From Halomonas alkalicola (GTDB taxonomy: Bacteria; Pseudomonadota; Gammaproteobacteria; Pseudomonadales; Halomonadaceae): a DNA stretch of 64,000 nucleotides. Position 1 is the stretch's first letter. Each line of letters opens with the position of its first letter. A program made the position numbers and the translations under genes. Location of the stretch: positions 2,728,001 through 2,792,000 of the forward strand of contig NZ_CP131913.1 of the NCBI RefSeq assembly GCF_030704205.1. The letters run 5' to 3'. Below are positions 42,330 through 55,632 of the stretch, one piece after another. The notes under the pieces were generated by a model that worked only from the letters and a program-made list of their open reading frames with translations, was not told the DNA's origin and did not search any database.

Positions 42330-43820
42330 ATGTTCCCCGAGTTCACCCTGCGCTACGTTCGCCTGCCGGAACACTTCTATATCCGCTTCGACCCCGTGCC
42401 GGTGCCCGCGCCGCGGCTGGTGGCCTTCAACCGGCCGCTGGCCGAGGAACTCGGCTTCGATCTCGATGCCTTCGACGAGGCGCGCGCCGCCGAGTGGTTC
42501 TCCGGCAACGCCGTGCCGCCCGGCGCCGAGCCCATCGCCCAGGCCTACGCCGGCCACCAGTTCGGCCACTTCAACCCGCGCCTCGGCGACGGCCGGGCGG
42601 TGCTGCTCGGCGAGGTGACCGACCGCGACGGGCGGCTGCGCGACGTCCAGCTCAAGGGCGCCGGCATGACGCCCTTTTCCCGAGGCGCCGACGGTCGTGC
42701 TCCCCTCGGGCCGGTGCTGCGCGAGTACCTGGTGAGCGAGGCGATGCATCGCCTCGGCGTGCCCACCACCCGGGCGCTGGCCGCGGTGACCAGCGGCGAG
42801 CGGGTCTTCCGCCGAGTGCCGGAGCCCGGTGCGGTGCTGACCCGGGTGGCGTCGAGCCACCTGCGGGTGGGCACCTTCCAGTACTTCGCCGCCCGGGGCG
42901 AGCATGAGGCGGTGCGCACCCTGGCCGACCTGGCCATCGAGCGACACTATCCTCAGCTTGAGGGCCTGGAAGAGGGAGAGCGCTACGCGGCGTTGCTGGA
43001 GGCGGCAGTCGGGCGCCAGGCGGCGCTGGTGGCGAAGTGGATGGGGCTCGGCTTCATTCACGGGGTGATGAACACCGACAACTGCGCGATCTCCGGCGAG
43101 ACCATCGACTACGGCCCCTGCGCTTTCATGGAGGCCTATGATCCTGCGACGGTGTTCAGCTCCATCGACGAGCAGGGGCGCTACGCCTATCGCAACCAGC
43201 CCTGGCTCGCCCTGTGGAACCTGGCGCGGCTGGCCGAGGCGCTGCTGCCGCTGATCGATGCGGACCAGCAGCGCGCCGTTGAGCGGGCCACGGCGCTGGT
43301 CGAGGCCTTCGAGCCGCGCTATGGGGCCGAGTGGCTGGCGGTCTTTCGCGAGAAGCTGGGGCTTGTTCAGGAGGAGGCGGGCGACCGCGAGCTGGTCGAG
43401 GGCCTGCTGGAAGCACTGCAGGCCGGCCGGGCCGACTTCACCCTGGCCTTCCGTCGCCTGAGTGAAGCGGTTGAAGAGGGTGAGGCGGTGGAGGACGACG
43501 CCCCCGCGCTGCTGGCGCTGTTCGAGAACGACGCGGCCCTGCGGAAGTGGCTGCCGCGCTGGCGCGAGCGTCTGGCTCGGGAAGGTGTCGGCAGGGAGGA
43601 GATCGCCGCGCGCCTGAACGCCGTCAATCCGCTCTATATCCCCCGCAACCACCTGGTGGAGAGGATGATCGCGGCCGCCGCCGAGCAGGATGACTTCGGC
43701 CCCTTCGAGGCCCTGCGCCAGGTGCTGGCCGAGCCCTTCACCGAGCAGCCGGGTCGGGAAGAATACGCCCAGCCGGCGCCGTCCACCGAGCGGGTCTTCC
43801 GCACCTTCTGCGGGACCTGA
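42330..43820 (+). CDS. selO: protein adenylyltransferase SelO
   Basis: A 496-residue pseudokinase-fold AMPylase. The family blocks [58 protein letters not shown] and [17 protein letters not shown] are all present. The usual C-terminal Cys that forms a regulatory disulfide is seen in the ending RVFRTFCGT. It AMPylates proteins in redox control. Located 92 bases after hepT and convergent with katG, with a shared terminator. Confidence 0.96.
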   Translation: MFPEFTLRYVRLPEHFYIRFDPVPVPAPRLVAFNRPLAEELGFDLDAFDEARAAEWFSGNAVPPGAEPIAQAYAGHQFGHFNPRLGDGRAVLLGEVTDRDGRLRDVQLKGAGMTPFSRGADGRAPLGPVLREYLVSEAMHRLGVPTTRALAAVTSGERVFRRVPEPGAVLTRVASSHLRVGTFQYFAARGEHEAVRTLADLAIERHYPQLEGLEEGERYAALLEAAVGRQAALVAKWMGLGFIHGVMNTDNCAISGETIDYGPCAFMEAYDPATVFSSIDEQGRYAYRNQPWLALWNLARLAEALLPLIDADQQRAVERATALVEAFEPRYGAEWLAVFREKLGLVQEEAGDRELVEGLLEALQAGRADFTLAFRRLSEAVEEGEAVEDDAPALLALFENDAALRKWLPRWRERLAREGVGREEIAARLNAVNPLYIPRNHLVERMIAAAAEQDDFGPFEALRQVLAEPFTEQPGREEYAQPAPSTERVFRTFCGT

Positions 43821-43848
43821 GCCGCAACGGAATACCCTGCATCAAAAA

Positions 43849-43874
43849 AGACGCCCGGGAAAGCCCGGGCGTCT
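43849..43874 (-). terminator. strong terminator between selO and katG
   Basis: Eleven-pair stem AGACGCCCGGG / CCCGGGCGTCT with an AAAG loop. On the minus strand it is followed by a run of T (the A tract 43844-43849 on the plus strand), so it is a canonical intrinsic terminator for katG and may also act on selO. Confidence 0.9.
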
Positions 43875-43920
43875 CTGTGGGTGACGGCGTGGCCGGGGCT
43901 CCCCGGCCAGCGCTTGCGCG

Positions 43921-46459
<2,539 letters not shown>

Positions 46460-48427
46460 GTGCCATGGAGTTTCTGGCGGCCGCTGCAGACGCTGCAGGG
46501 CCGTCTTCTTGCAGGGCTGGTGGTGACCTGGCTGGTCATCATCGCCCTGCTGTTGGCCGTGGCCTGGGGCATGGGCCAGACCCTGGCCCGCGACGCCAAC
46601 CATGCCCACCTGGGCTACCAGGCCGAGATGCTCAGCCGGGGCCTGCAGGATCGTCTTGATCAGCGCTTCGCGGCGCTCAAGCATCTCGCCGGCCAACTGG
46701 GCGACGAGAGCGGTGAGCCGGCCGTCGAACAGCTCCGGGCGAACCGCAGCCTGCTGGCCCACTTCGAGGGCGTCATGGTGAGCGACGCCGAGGGTCGTGT
46801 GGTCGCCGACCTGCCCGAGGTCCCGGGCCGCGTGGGGCTCGAGACCGCCCATACCGAGTACTTCCAGATGCTGCGCCACTCGCCCTGGCCCTACGTGAGC
46901 CGGCCCTTCGTCGGGCGTGCCAGCGGGGAGCCACTGGTGCTGATGCTGGTGCCCCGCTTCACGGGCGAGGGCGAGTTCGCCGGAGTGGTGGGCGGCATGC
47001 TCAACCTGGCCCATGGCCAGTTCTTCCGCAGCATCGCCTCGCTCTCCTTCGAGCACCAGGGGCACGTGGCGATCTTCACCGCCAAGGGAAACCCCCTCTT
47101 CGTGCCGGGTGACCTGGCGGGGGCGGTCGATGATCTGAGCCGGCTCGATCCACCGGACTTTCAGCTGGCGCTGGATGGCTGGCAGGGGGAGACCCGCCAC
47201 GAGCTTCAGGGCGATACCCTGCTGGTGGCCTACCGCCAGGTGTGGGATGCCGACTGGGTGGTGGCCATGATGATGCCTGGCCGTTCGGTGCTGGCCCCGC
47301 TGCAGGCCTTCCTGAAGCAGCTATGGTGGACCTGGCTGGTGGCCGCACTGCTGCTGTTGGCGCTGACCCGCTGGTGGGTGGGTCGTCAGCTCGCGCCGCT
47401 GCACCGCCTTGAGGGCCAGATCGGCGAGGTGAGCGCCGGCAAGCGTCAGCGCCTGTTGCTCTCCACCGACCTGCAGGAGCTGCGCCAGGTCTCGGCGACC
47501 TTCAACCGCCTGGAGCACGAGCGCAGCGAGGTGCTGCATCGGCTGCGGGAGCGCGAGGCCTTCCTGAATGCCGTGCTGGGCTCGACCCCGACCGGCATGT
47601 TCGTGGCCAATCTCGAGGGCGAGATCACCTACCTCAACCCCGCCCTGGTGGCCATGCTGGGGCTCGCGCCGGACACCACCACCGCAGCCGTGCTCGAGCG
47701 TGTCCATGAGGACGACCGCGAGGGGGCCCTGGACCTCTGGCAGCATGCCCTGGCCCGGCGGGACGACTTCCTGCGGCAGCTGCGCATGCATGACGCCCGC
47801 GGCGAGCTGCTGTGGCTGGAGGTGCACGCCAGCCCGGTGGGGGGCGGCGAGGCGCCGCTCGGCATCGTCGGGGTGGTCAAGGACATCACCGAACGCCGCC
47901 ACGAGGAGGCCCTGCGGCGCTGGGAGGCGGAGCACGACCCGCTGACCGGCCTGCTCAACCGCCGCGGCTTTGAGCGCCGCCTCGAGGAGGCGCTGGCCGA
48001 CTTCACCAAGACCGGCACGCCCTCGGCCCTGATCCTCTTCGACCTGGACCACTTCAAGTCCGTTAACGACAACGGTGGCCATGCCCTCGGCGACGAACTG
48101 CTGCGGCGCTTGGCCCAGGTGGTGGCCTGGGAGGTGCGCCGCAGCGATCACCTGGCGCGCCAGGGAGGCGACGAGTTCGGCCTGCTGCTGCCGAGCTGCA
48201 CCCTGAGCCAGGCCAGGACCATTGCCGAAACCGTCAGGAAGGTGGTGAGCCAGGTGAGCGTCAGCCACGAGGGCCGAGAGTACTTCGTGACCGCCAGCAT
48301 CGGCCTGACCGTGTTCCAGGAGGGCGATGATGCCATCGAGACGGTGCTGGCGCGCGCCGACGCCGCCAGCTACGCCTCCAAGCGCCAGGGGCGCAACGGT
48401 GTAGTGGTGCACGCCGAGGAGGCCTGA
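46460..48427 (+). CDS. dCache-HAMP-PAS-GGDEF membrane diguanylate cyclase
   Basis: About 655 residues. Order: TM1 (GLVVTWLVIIALLLAVAWG), periplasmic dCache-like sensor of about 250 residues, TM2 (WTWLVAALLLLALTRWWVG), HAMP, PAS (AFLNAVLGSTPTGMFVANLE), and GGDEF with RQGGDEFGLLLP intact and the RxxD product-inhibition site replaced (WEVRRSDHL). It should make cyclic di-GMP in response to an external ligand. The start is uncertain: no ATG with a site exists close to TM1; GTG 46460 or TTG 46457 fit best, while the ATG at 46280 adds 60 residues unlike protein. Confidence 0.85.
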   Translation: MPWSFWRPLQTLQGRLLAGLVVTWLVIIALLLAVAWGMGQTLARDANHAHLGYQAEMLSRGLQDRLDQRFAALKHLAGQLGDESGEPAVEQLRANRSLLAHFEGVMVSDAEGRVVADLPEVPGRVGLETAHTEYFQMLRHSPWPYVSRPFVGRASGEPLVLMLVPRFTGEGEFAGVVGGMLNLAHGQFFRSIASLSFEHQGHVAIFTAKGNPLFVPGDLAGAVDDLSRLDPPDFQLALDGWQGETRHELQGDTLLVAYRQVWDADWVVAMMMPGRSVLAPLQAFLKQLWWTWLVAALLLLALTRWWVGRQLAPLHRLEGQIGEVSAGKRQRLLLSTDLQELRQVSATFNRLEHERSEVLHRLREREAFLNAVLGSTPTGMFVANLEGEITYLNPALVAMLGLAPDTTTAAVLERVHEDDREGALDLWQHALARRDDFLRQLRMHDARGELLWLEVHASPVGGGEAPLGIVGVVKDITERRHEEALRRWEAEHDPLTGLLNRRGFERRLEEALADFTKTGTPSALILFDLDHFKSVNDNGGHALGDELLRRLAQVVAWEVRRSDHLARQGGDEFGLLLPSCTLSQARTIAETVRKVVSQVSVSHEGREYFVTASIGLTVFQEGDDAIETVLARADAASYASKRQGRNGVVVHAEEA

Positions 48428-48436
48428 TCTGCGGCC

Positions 48437-49381
48437 TCAGCCCACGGCGGTCGGTATCTCGAGCTCGCGGGCCTCGCCCATCAGGAAGTCGCGGTTGGCC
48501 TCCAACGCCTCGCGCAGAAAGTCCCACAGCAGGCGTACCCGGGCCAGCTGGCGCTGTTCCTGGCGGGCGGTGATCCAGAACTGGCGCACGACCTCCACCT
48601 CGTCATCCAGCACGCTGGTCAGGGCGGTGTCCGTCTCGGCCATGAAACAGGGCAGCACGGCAAGTCCGATGCCGTGGCGGGCGGCCACGTGCTGGGTGGT
48701 GACGCTGGTGCTGCGCAGGGGGAAGTGGGGCGGCGGGTCCACCACCGCCGGGTCGAGCAGCGGCGCCAAGTAGCCGAGCTGCTCGCTGAAGATGAGGTCA
48801 TCCACATAGCCGATCAGCCGGTGCCGGCCAAGCTCCGCGAGCCGCTGCGGCGTGCCGTGGCGCTCGAGGTACCCCTCGCTGGCGTAGAGCCGCAGCCGGT
48901 AGTCGCACAGCCGCGAGATCACCAGCCCCGGGCTCACCGGGCGCTCCACGGTGATGGCGAGATCCGCCTCGTGGCGGCTCAGATTGACCACCCGGGGCAG
49001 GGCGAGCAGGTCCAGGGTGACCCCCGGGTGGCGCTTGCAGAAGGCCGAGAGCAGCGGGGCGATCACCCAGGTGCCGAAGCCCTCGGTCACCCCCAGGCGG
49101 ATCTGGCCGCTGATCTGGTGGTTCTTGTCAGTCAGGCTCTCGCCGGCCTCGAAGGCGTGGCGCGCCATCTCCTCGGCGTGGGCGAGCAGCTGCTGGCCCG
49201 CCTCGGTGAGGTGGTAGCCGTGGGTGCTGCGCTCGAAGAGCTGGGCGTTGAGCTTCTGCTCGAAGCGCCGGGTGCGCCGCGACAGGGTAGAGTGGTCGAG
49301 CCCCAGGCGGCGGGCGGCATCGGTGAGCCGCTGGCTGCGGGCAACCTCGAGAAAGATCTGGATATCCTGCCAGTCGAGCAT
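48437..49381 (-). CDS. LysR family regulator, divergent from mmsA
   Basis: A 314-residue LTTR. The N-terminal winged helix [20 protein letters not shown]...[14 protein letters not shown] is clear, followed by a substrate-binding domain ([20 protein letters not shown]...). ATG 49381 has GAGG five bases upstream and the standard start; the 53-codon extension into the intergenic region is rejected. Position suggests control of mmsA and of itself through the palindrome at 49415-49432. Confidence 0.9.
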   Translation of the reverse strand: MLDWQDIQIFLEVARSQRLTDAARRLGLDHSTLSRRTRRFEQKLNAQLFERSTHGYHLTEAGQQLLAHAEEMARHAFEAGESLTDKNHQISGQIRLGVTEGFGTWVIAPLLSAFCKRHPGVTLDLLALPRVVNLSRHEADLAITVERPVSPGLVISRLCDYRLRLYASEGYLERHGTPQRLAELGRHRLIGYVDDLIFSEQLGYLAPLLDPAVVDPPPHFPLRSTSVTTQHVAARHGIGLAVLPCFMAETDTALTSVLDDEVEVVRQFWITARQEQRQLARVRLLWDFLREALEANRDFLMGEARELEIPTAVG

Positions 49382-49414
49382 GGGGGCCTCGCCGAAGATG
49401 GGAGTCGGGTTTGC

Positions 49415-49432
49415 TTGTGCATGAATGCACAA
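49415..49432. promoter_or_regulatory. 18-bp palindrome between LTTR and mmsA
   Basis: TTGTGCAT-GA-ATGCACAA is a perfect inverted repeat 33 bases upstream of the LysR-type regulator start. It contains the T-N11-A pattern of LTTR sites and is the obvious binding site for the divergent regulator. Confidence 0.65.
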
Positions 49433-49600
49433 ACAATGTGCCCGAGTGCCCGTTGTCACACCATCCGACCTCTGGATAGACTCGTTTCTATCACCTTCCG
49501 TGTTTTTATACACACAAAGTCTAATGCCAGGGTGATCCACGGCAACGTCAACAACAAGCCGATCCCCCGGGCAGCGACAGCACAGAGAGGAGCACGCCCC

Positions 49601-51100
<1,500 letters not shown>

Positions 51101-51118
51101 TCCTTCCGCTCGGTAACG

Positions 51119-51152
51119 ACAGGGCCCTGCCTCGAGAGAGGCGGGGCCCTGT
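51119..51152 (+). terminator. hairpin terminator after mmsA
   Basis: ACAGGGCCC/GGGCCCTGT outer arms and GCCTC/GAGGC inner arms with a GAGA tetraloop. There is no T tract after it, so strength is uncertain. Confidence 0.6.
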
Positions 51153-51194
51153 GCGTTGATGGCCTTCGACCGGACGGTCAGGCAGAACTGCTAG

Positions 51195-52024
51195 GGAGCG
51201 TTAACAATTAGGCCAGCCATATGACGGCGGATACAAGGTTGAGTAGCGACTGGTAGTTTCTCGCCAGTCGCTCATAGCGTGTTGCCAGCCGCCTGAACTG
51301 CTTGATTTTCTGGAAGAACCTTTCTACCAGGTTGCGATCCTTGTAACAGTGCCAATCTATCTCGGGGCATTCCAAGCGATTCTTTCTCGGCGGAATCACC
51401 GGCTCGGCGCCCACCGCTCGAATGATGTCCCTCAAAGCGGTGGAATCATACCCCTTGTCGCCAAGCACCGCCGCTGGAGAAAAGCCCGCCAGTAACGCTG
51501 GGGCGGCTCCGTACTCAGACGCTTGGCCCGGTGTGAGGATTAGCCGTACCGGGTTGCCGAGGGCATCGACCGCCGCGTGGATCTTGGTGCTCAATCCCCC
51601 ACGCGATTTCCCCATGGCTTCGGTGCTCTGAGCCGTTTTTTTGCCGCCCCATGCTGATGAACTTTTGACGATACTGCCATCTATCATCAGCTGCTCCATG
51701 TCGGGATCATCGGCTAATGTGTCGATAACCTGCTGCCAGACCCCCTTCTTAGACCACCGGTTATAGCGCATGTAGACAGTGTGCCAGCGACCGAAGGCGT
51801 CGGGCAGATCACGCCAGGGAGCGCCTGTCCGGGCGATCCACAGGACGGCTTCCACGAACAAGCGATTGTCCTTGGCCGTCACCCCGCGATCTGAAGCTTT
51901 GCCGGGGAGCATGTGCTCGATGCGCTCCCATTGGTCATCACGTAGCATTAGCCGAGGCATAGATCACCGAAAAATGCTGATATTCTAAATCAGCCCGATC
52001 TCCATCGGCAATTGTTAACGCACC
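51195..52024 (-). mobile_element. IS5-family (IS427-like) insertion sequence, copy 2, 830 bp
   Basis: Same ends and orientation as copy 1, flanked by CTAG (51191-51194 and 52025-52028). Near-identical to 11510-12343 but with an intact transposase. It is inserted 38 bases before the preferred GTG start of the 7TMR-DISM diguanylate cyclase, between that gene and mmsA. The two copies are direct repeats about 39.7 kb apart. Confidence 0.94.
51208..51960 (-). CDS. IS5-family transposase, intact single frame
   Basis: A 250-residue DDE transposase. N-terminal DUF4096 region MPRLMLRDDQWERIEHMLPG; first Asp in MIDGSIVK, second in LGDKGYDS, Glu in NLVERFFQKIKQ. The coding strand carries seven A at the site where copy 1 has thirteen, and no frameshift is required. 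Probably the active source of copy 1 or its sister. Confidence 0.95.
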   Translation of the reverse strand: MPRLMLRDDQWERIEHMLPGKASDRGVTAKDNRLFVEAVLWIARTGAPWRDLPDAFGRWHTVYMRYNRWSKKGVWQQVIDTLADDPDMEQLMIDGSIVKSSSAWGGKKTAQSTEAMGKSRGGLSTKIHAAVDALGNPVRLILTPGQASEYGAAPALLAGFSPAAVLGDKGYDSTALRDIIRAVGAEPVIPPRKNRLECPEIDWHCYKDRNLVERFFQKIKQFRRLATRYERLARNYQSLLNLVSAVIWLA

Positions 52025-52065
52025 CTAGAGTGCAGGCATCGTACGGATACGATACCGGAGCTCTC

Positions 52066-53913
52066 GTGACTCGCCCGTTTCCCCACCTGCCGTCGGCCCT
52101 GGCCGCCTGGCTGCTGCTTGCCTGCCTGCTGGCCTCGCCGGCCCGGGCCGCGCTCGATGTTGCCGACCCTTTCGATGGGCTCAACCTGGGCCCGCAGGTG
52201 CAGCTGCTGGAGGATGTCGATCGCGAGTTCACCATAGCCGACCTGCTCTCCCGGGATGATGACCTGCCCTGGCGGTCCTCAGAGCAGGAGACCCTCAACT
52301 TCAGCTTCTCCGACTCTGCCTGGTGGCTGCAGGTGGAGCTCGTCAACGCCAGCGAGGCGCCGTTGAGACGCCTGCTGGAGCTGGCCATGCCGCTGCATGA
52401 CTATCTGGACGCCTGGGTGGTCGACGAGGGGGGGGAGGTGGTCGCCGAATGGCAGACCGGCAACCGGCGTGCCTTCGACACGCGCCCGGTGGCCCACCGC
52501 ACCTTCGTGCTGCCCATCGTGCTGCCGCCCGGCGAGACGCGCCGCGTGATCCTGCGGTTGGATACCCACGATGGCCTCTTCGATGCCACGCCGCTCTACC
52601 TGCTGAGCGACGCCAGTTTCCTGCAGAAGGCCCAGCGCGAACTGATGGCCTTCAGCCTCTACTTCGGCGCCCTGCTGGCGCTGATGATCTTCAATCTGCT
52701 GCTGTTCCTGGCTATCCGGGAGCGCAGCCTGCTGCATTATGTGGTCTACCTCGGCACCTTCTTCGTGCTGATGTTCGCGGCGCGGGGCTTTGCCTACCAG
52801 TACTGGTGGCCGAACTGGCCGACCTTCAACAACCAGATGCTGCCGCTGACCATCGGGCTCTTCGCCGTCACCCTGGCCAGTTTCAGCAGCAGCTACCTCA
52901 ACCTGCGCCGGCACGCGCCGCGACTGTCATGGGGGCTGCACGGGGTGGCGGGCCTGTGCCTGGCGAGTGCGCTGCCGGCGCTGCAGGGGCACTACGCTCC
53001 GGTGTTCCGCGTCATGATCCCCGCCGCCATCCTGCTCTCCCTGTTGATGCTCTCCGTGGCCGTGTGGCGCAGCTGGCTGGGCGACCGCCTGGCACAGATC
53101 TTCCTTGTGGCCTGGTGTGTGCTGCTGGTGGGGATCGCGCTCTACTTCCTGCGCGTGGCCGGGGTACTGCCCTATAACGTCTTCACCGAGTACGCCGTGC
53201 AGGCGGGCTCGGGCATCGAGTTCCTGCTGCTGGCCTTCGGGCTGGCCTACAAGATCAACCTGCTCAAGAACGAGAAGCTCGCCGCCGAGCGGGCCACCCA
53301 TGAGCTGCAGCGCTCGCACAACCAGCGGCTGGAGGCCGAGGTGGATGAGCGCACCCGTGAGCTCGAAGCCGCCAACCAGCGGCTCGCCGCCATGGCCCGC
53401 ACCGACCCCTTGACCGGGCTGCTCAACCGCCGCCAGTTCCATGAGCTCGTTGATGCGGAGCTCCTGCAGCGTCGCCGCAGCGGCCGGGCGCTGCTCTTCG
53501 CCGTGATGGATATCGATGCCTTCAAGGCCTACAACGACACCTACGGCCATCAGGCCGGTGACGAGGTGCTCAGGCGTGTCTCCGCGCTGCTGCAGCAACA
53601 TTTCCGCCGCGCTGGCGACCGTCTGTTCCGCCTGGGCGGCGAGGAGTTCGGCCTGCTGCTGGAGGTCGATACTCTGGACCAGGGCCGGCATGTCATGGAG
53701 GCCTTCCGTCAGTCGTTGGAGGACCTCGCCATTCCCCACGTGCAGGCAGAGGGCGGAGTGGTCACCGCCTCCTTCGGGCTGGTCTGCTGCAATGACTTCC
53801 AGAGGGTGCCGGATGCCGAACGGCTCTACCGGGAGGCCGACGAGGCGATGTACCAGGCCAAGGACCGCAATCGCAACCGGGTGATGACCCGGGCCATCCT
53901 CGGCGAGACGTGA
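52066..53913 (+). CDS. 7TMR-DISM sensor diguanylate cyclase
   Basis: About 615 residues. A signal peptide (PHLPSALAAWLLLACLLASPARA) leads to a periplasmic 7TMR-DISM extracellular domain, seven membrane segments (about residues 195-400), a coiled coil (EVDERTRELEAANQRLAAMA) and a GGDEF domain with intact RLGGEEFGLLLE. Expected to make cyclic di-GMP. The frame reaches 52012 inside the IS, but GTG 52066 with GGAG five bases upstream fits the signal peptide. The IS5 insertion lies 38 bases upstream and may have displaced the native promoter. Confidence 0.9.
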   Translation: MTRPFPHLPSALAAWLLLACLLASPARAALDVADPFDGLNLGPQVQLLEDVDREFTIADLLSRDDDLPWRSSEQETLNFSFSDSAWWLQVELVNASEAPLRRLLELAMPLHDYLDAWVVDEGGEVVAEWQTGNRRAFDTRPVAHRTFVLPIVLPPGETRRVILRLDTHDGLFDATPLYLLSDASFLQKAQRELMAFSLYFGALLALMIFNLLLFLAIRERSLLHYVVYLGTFFVLMFAARGFAYQYWWPNWPTFNNQMLPLTIGLFAVTLASFSSSYLNLRRHAPRLSWGLHGVAGLCLASALPALQGHYAPVFRVMIPAAILLSLLMLSVAVWRSWLGDRLAQIFLVAWCVLLVGIALYFLRVAGVLPYNVFTEYAVQAGSGIEFLLLAFGLAYKINLLKNEKLAAERATHELQRSHNQRLEAEVDERTRELEAANQRLAAMARTDPLTGLLNRRQFHELVDAELLQRRRSGRALLFAVMDIDAFKAYNDTYGHQAGDEVLRRVSALLQQHFRRAGDRLFRLGGEEFGLLLEVDTLDQGRHVMEAFRQSLEDLAIPHVQAEGGVVTASFGLVCCNDFQRVPDAERLYREADEAMYQAKDRNRNRVMTRAILGET

Positions 53914-54023
53914 GCGGCGCTCGTGGCGCTCGTGGCGCTTGCGACGATCGTCCGCATGGACAGTCACTTGACGCTGACGTTAACTGGAGGTTTCCAACAA
54001 CAACCACAACGCCAGGAGCCATC

Positions 54024-54611
54024 ATGACCGCGCCCATCAGCCGCTTTCCCATCCCCGAATCGATCCAGGACCTTCCCGAGGACATCCGCGACGCCATGTT
54101 GGCGGTGCAGGAGAAGGCCGGCTTCATCCCCAATGTCTTCCTGATGCTGGCCCACCGCCCGGCCGAGTTCCGCGCCTTCTTCGCCTACCACGACGCCCTG
54201 ATGGAGCGGGAGGCCGACACCCTCACCAAGGCGGAGAAGGAGATGATCGTGGTGGCCACCAGCGCCCGCAACCGGTGCCTCTATTGCGTAGTCGCCCACG
54301 GTGCCCTGGTGCGGATCTACAGCAAGGATCCGCTGCTGGCCGACCAGGTCGCCATCAACCACCGCGTCGCTGGCCTCAGCGAGCGCCACCGGGTGATGCT
54401 CGACTTCGCCATGCACAGCGGTCTCGAGGTCGGCGAGCTCACCGACGAGTGGCAGACCCGCCTGTTGGAGGTCGGCTTCACCCAGGACGACATCTGGGAC
54501 ATCGGCGCCATCGCCGCCTTCTTCGGCATGTCCAACCGCCTGGTCACCCTCGCCGGCACCCCGCCCAACGAGGAGTTCTACCTGATGGGCCGGGTGCCGC
54601 GGGAGAAGTAA
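54024..54611 (+). CDS. AhpD-like peroxidase-related protein
   Basis: A 195-residue protein with the AhpD/CMD redox motif RNRCLYCVVAHGALV (CxxC-x3-H). Other typical blocks are FIPNVFLMLAHRPAEFRAFF and KAEKEMIVVATSA, and the C-terminal IAAFFGMSNRLVTLAG. It belongs to the uncharacterised peroxidase-related family and probably reduces peroxides or related adducts. AGGAG precedes the ATG. Confidence 0.92.
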   Translation: MTAPISRFPIPESIQDLPEDIRDAMLAVQEKAGFIPNVFLMLAHRPAEFRAFFAYHDALMEREADTLTKAEKEMIVVATSARNRCLYCVVAHGALVRIYSKDPLLADQVAINHRVAGLSERHRVMLDFAMHSGLEVGELTDEWQTRLLEVGFTQDDIWDIGAIAAFFGMSNRLVTLAGTPPNEEFYLMGRVPREK

Positions 54612-54681
54612 CGCCGTTGGCATCCAGAAGGGCTGCCGGTACGCTCGAAGATGAAAAGGGGAATGATGCGAGGCATGTTCA

Positions 54682-55437
54682 GTGGCGGAGCGTAAGGCAT
54701 GGAGCGACCAAGACAGGCTGCAGGCGCTGGCGCTCTACTGCCGCCTGAGTTTTGGTCAGTTGCATCGTGAGCGGCCCGAGGTCATTCACCTGGCCGAGCA
54801 GATGGGGCGCTCTGCCAGCTCGGTGGCCATGAAGCTCTCCAACTACGCGAGCCTCGACCCAGAGGTACGGGCGCTGGGCAAAAAGGGGCTGTCGGGAGCC
54901 TCACGCCAGGATCGCCTGCTGTGGGAGCGCTTTATCGCCGACCCGGAGAGCGTCGCCGCCGAGAGTGAGTCGGCCTGGGTAGAACTCGATCCCTTTGGCG
55001 ATAGCGCCGAGCCAGATGAGGATTACACCGGCAGCGAGGCCTATGCCCTGCAGCGACGGCGTATTGGGCAGTCGCTATTCCGCAAGGCTGTGATGGTGCG
55101 CTACGACACGCGATGCGTGATTACCGGGCTTCGTCACGAGGATCTACTGATTGCGAGCCATATCATGCCTTGGCAGGCGCGCCCAGAGTCTCGCCTCGAT
55201 CCCGCCAATGGGCTCTGCCTCAACGCGCTCCATGACCGCGCCTTCGATAAGGGACTGCTGGCCATCGACGACCGGGACCGCATTCGCATCTCTCCTGAGC
55301 TGACCGGCGCGGCCCCCAACGGCCAGCTCAAGGCGCAGCTCCATGACCTCGAGGGCCAGCCCTTGATCCTGAGCCCTCGCGCCTTTCCAAACCGAGACTA
55401 TCTCGCCTGGCACTTCCGGGAGTGCTTCCGACGCTGA
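54682..55437 (+). CDS. HNH endonuclease domain protein
   Basis: A 251-residue protein beginning at a GTG. The N-terminus (ALYCRLSFGQLHRERPEVI...GRSASSVAMKLSNYASLDP) looks like a helical DNA-binding domain. The C-terminal half holds an HNH_2-type nuclease: CVITGLRHEDLLIASHIMPW, then NGLCLNALHDRAFDKGLLAID with the His and Asn residues. Such proteins occur as restriction-like or solitary nucleases. No methylase is adjacent. Role unknown. Confidence 0.85.
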   Translation: MAERKAWSDQDRLQALALYCRLSFGQLHRERPEVIHLAEQMGRSASSVAMKLSNYASLDPEVRALGKKGLSGASRQDRLLWERFIADPESVAAESESAWVELDPFGDSAEPDEDYTGSEAYALQRRRIGQSLFRKAVMVRYDTRCVITGLRHEDLLIASHIMPWQARPESRLDPANGLCLNALHDRAFDKGLLAIDDRDRIRISPELTGAAPNGQLKAQLHDLEGQPLILSPRAFPNRDYLAWHFRECFRR

Positions 55438-55535
55438 TACCCCCGGCGACCCCTGGCCGCCGGCCCATGGCCTCGCTATGATGCCTCCGGCCCGTCGTGT
55501 CGCCGACAGCGGCGGGCCCACACAATTCATTCACT

Positions 55536-55630
55536 TGTCGCCAGGGGAGTCCCGCCGCATCCGCGGGGGCTGAGAGGGCCAAGCGCCGACCCTGGAACCT
55601 GATCCGGTTCATACCGGCGGAGGAAGCGCG
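55536..55630 (+). promoter_or_regulatory. TPP riboswitch (THI element)
   Basis: The hallmarks GGGGAGTC, GGGCTGAGAGGG (the thi-box CUGAGA) and ACCCTGGAACCTGATCCGGTT (ACCUGAUC) with CATACCGGCGGAGGAAG occur in order and spacing. The downstream gene's ribosome site GGAGGA (55619-55624) is within the 3' arm, so ligand binding would hide it: translational control by thiamine pyrophosphate. Confidence 0.95.
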
Positions 55631-55632
55631 AC

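Noticed and set aside
48674..49600. Upstream extension of the mmsA frame
   Set aside because: The frame is open for 309 extra codons through the divergent regulator, but mmsA has a strong ribosome site at 49601 and the family N-terminus there.
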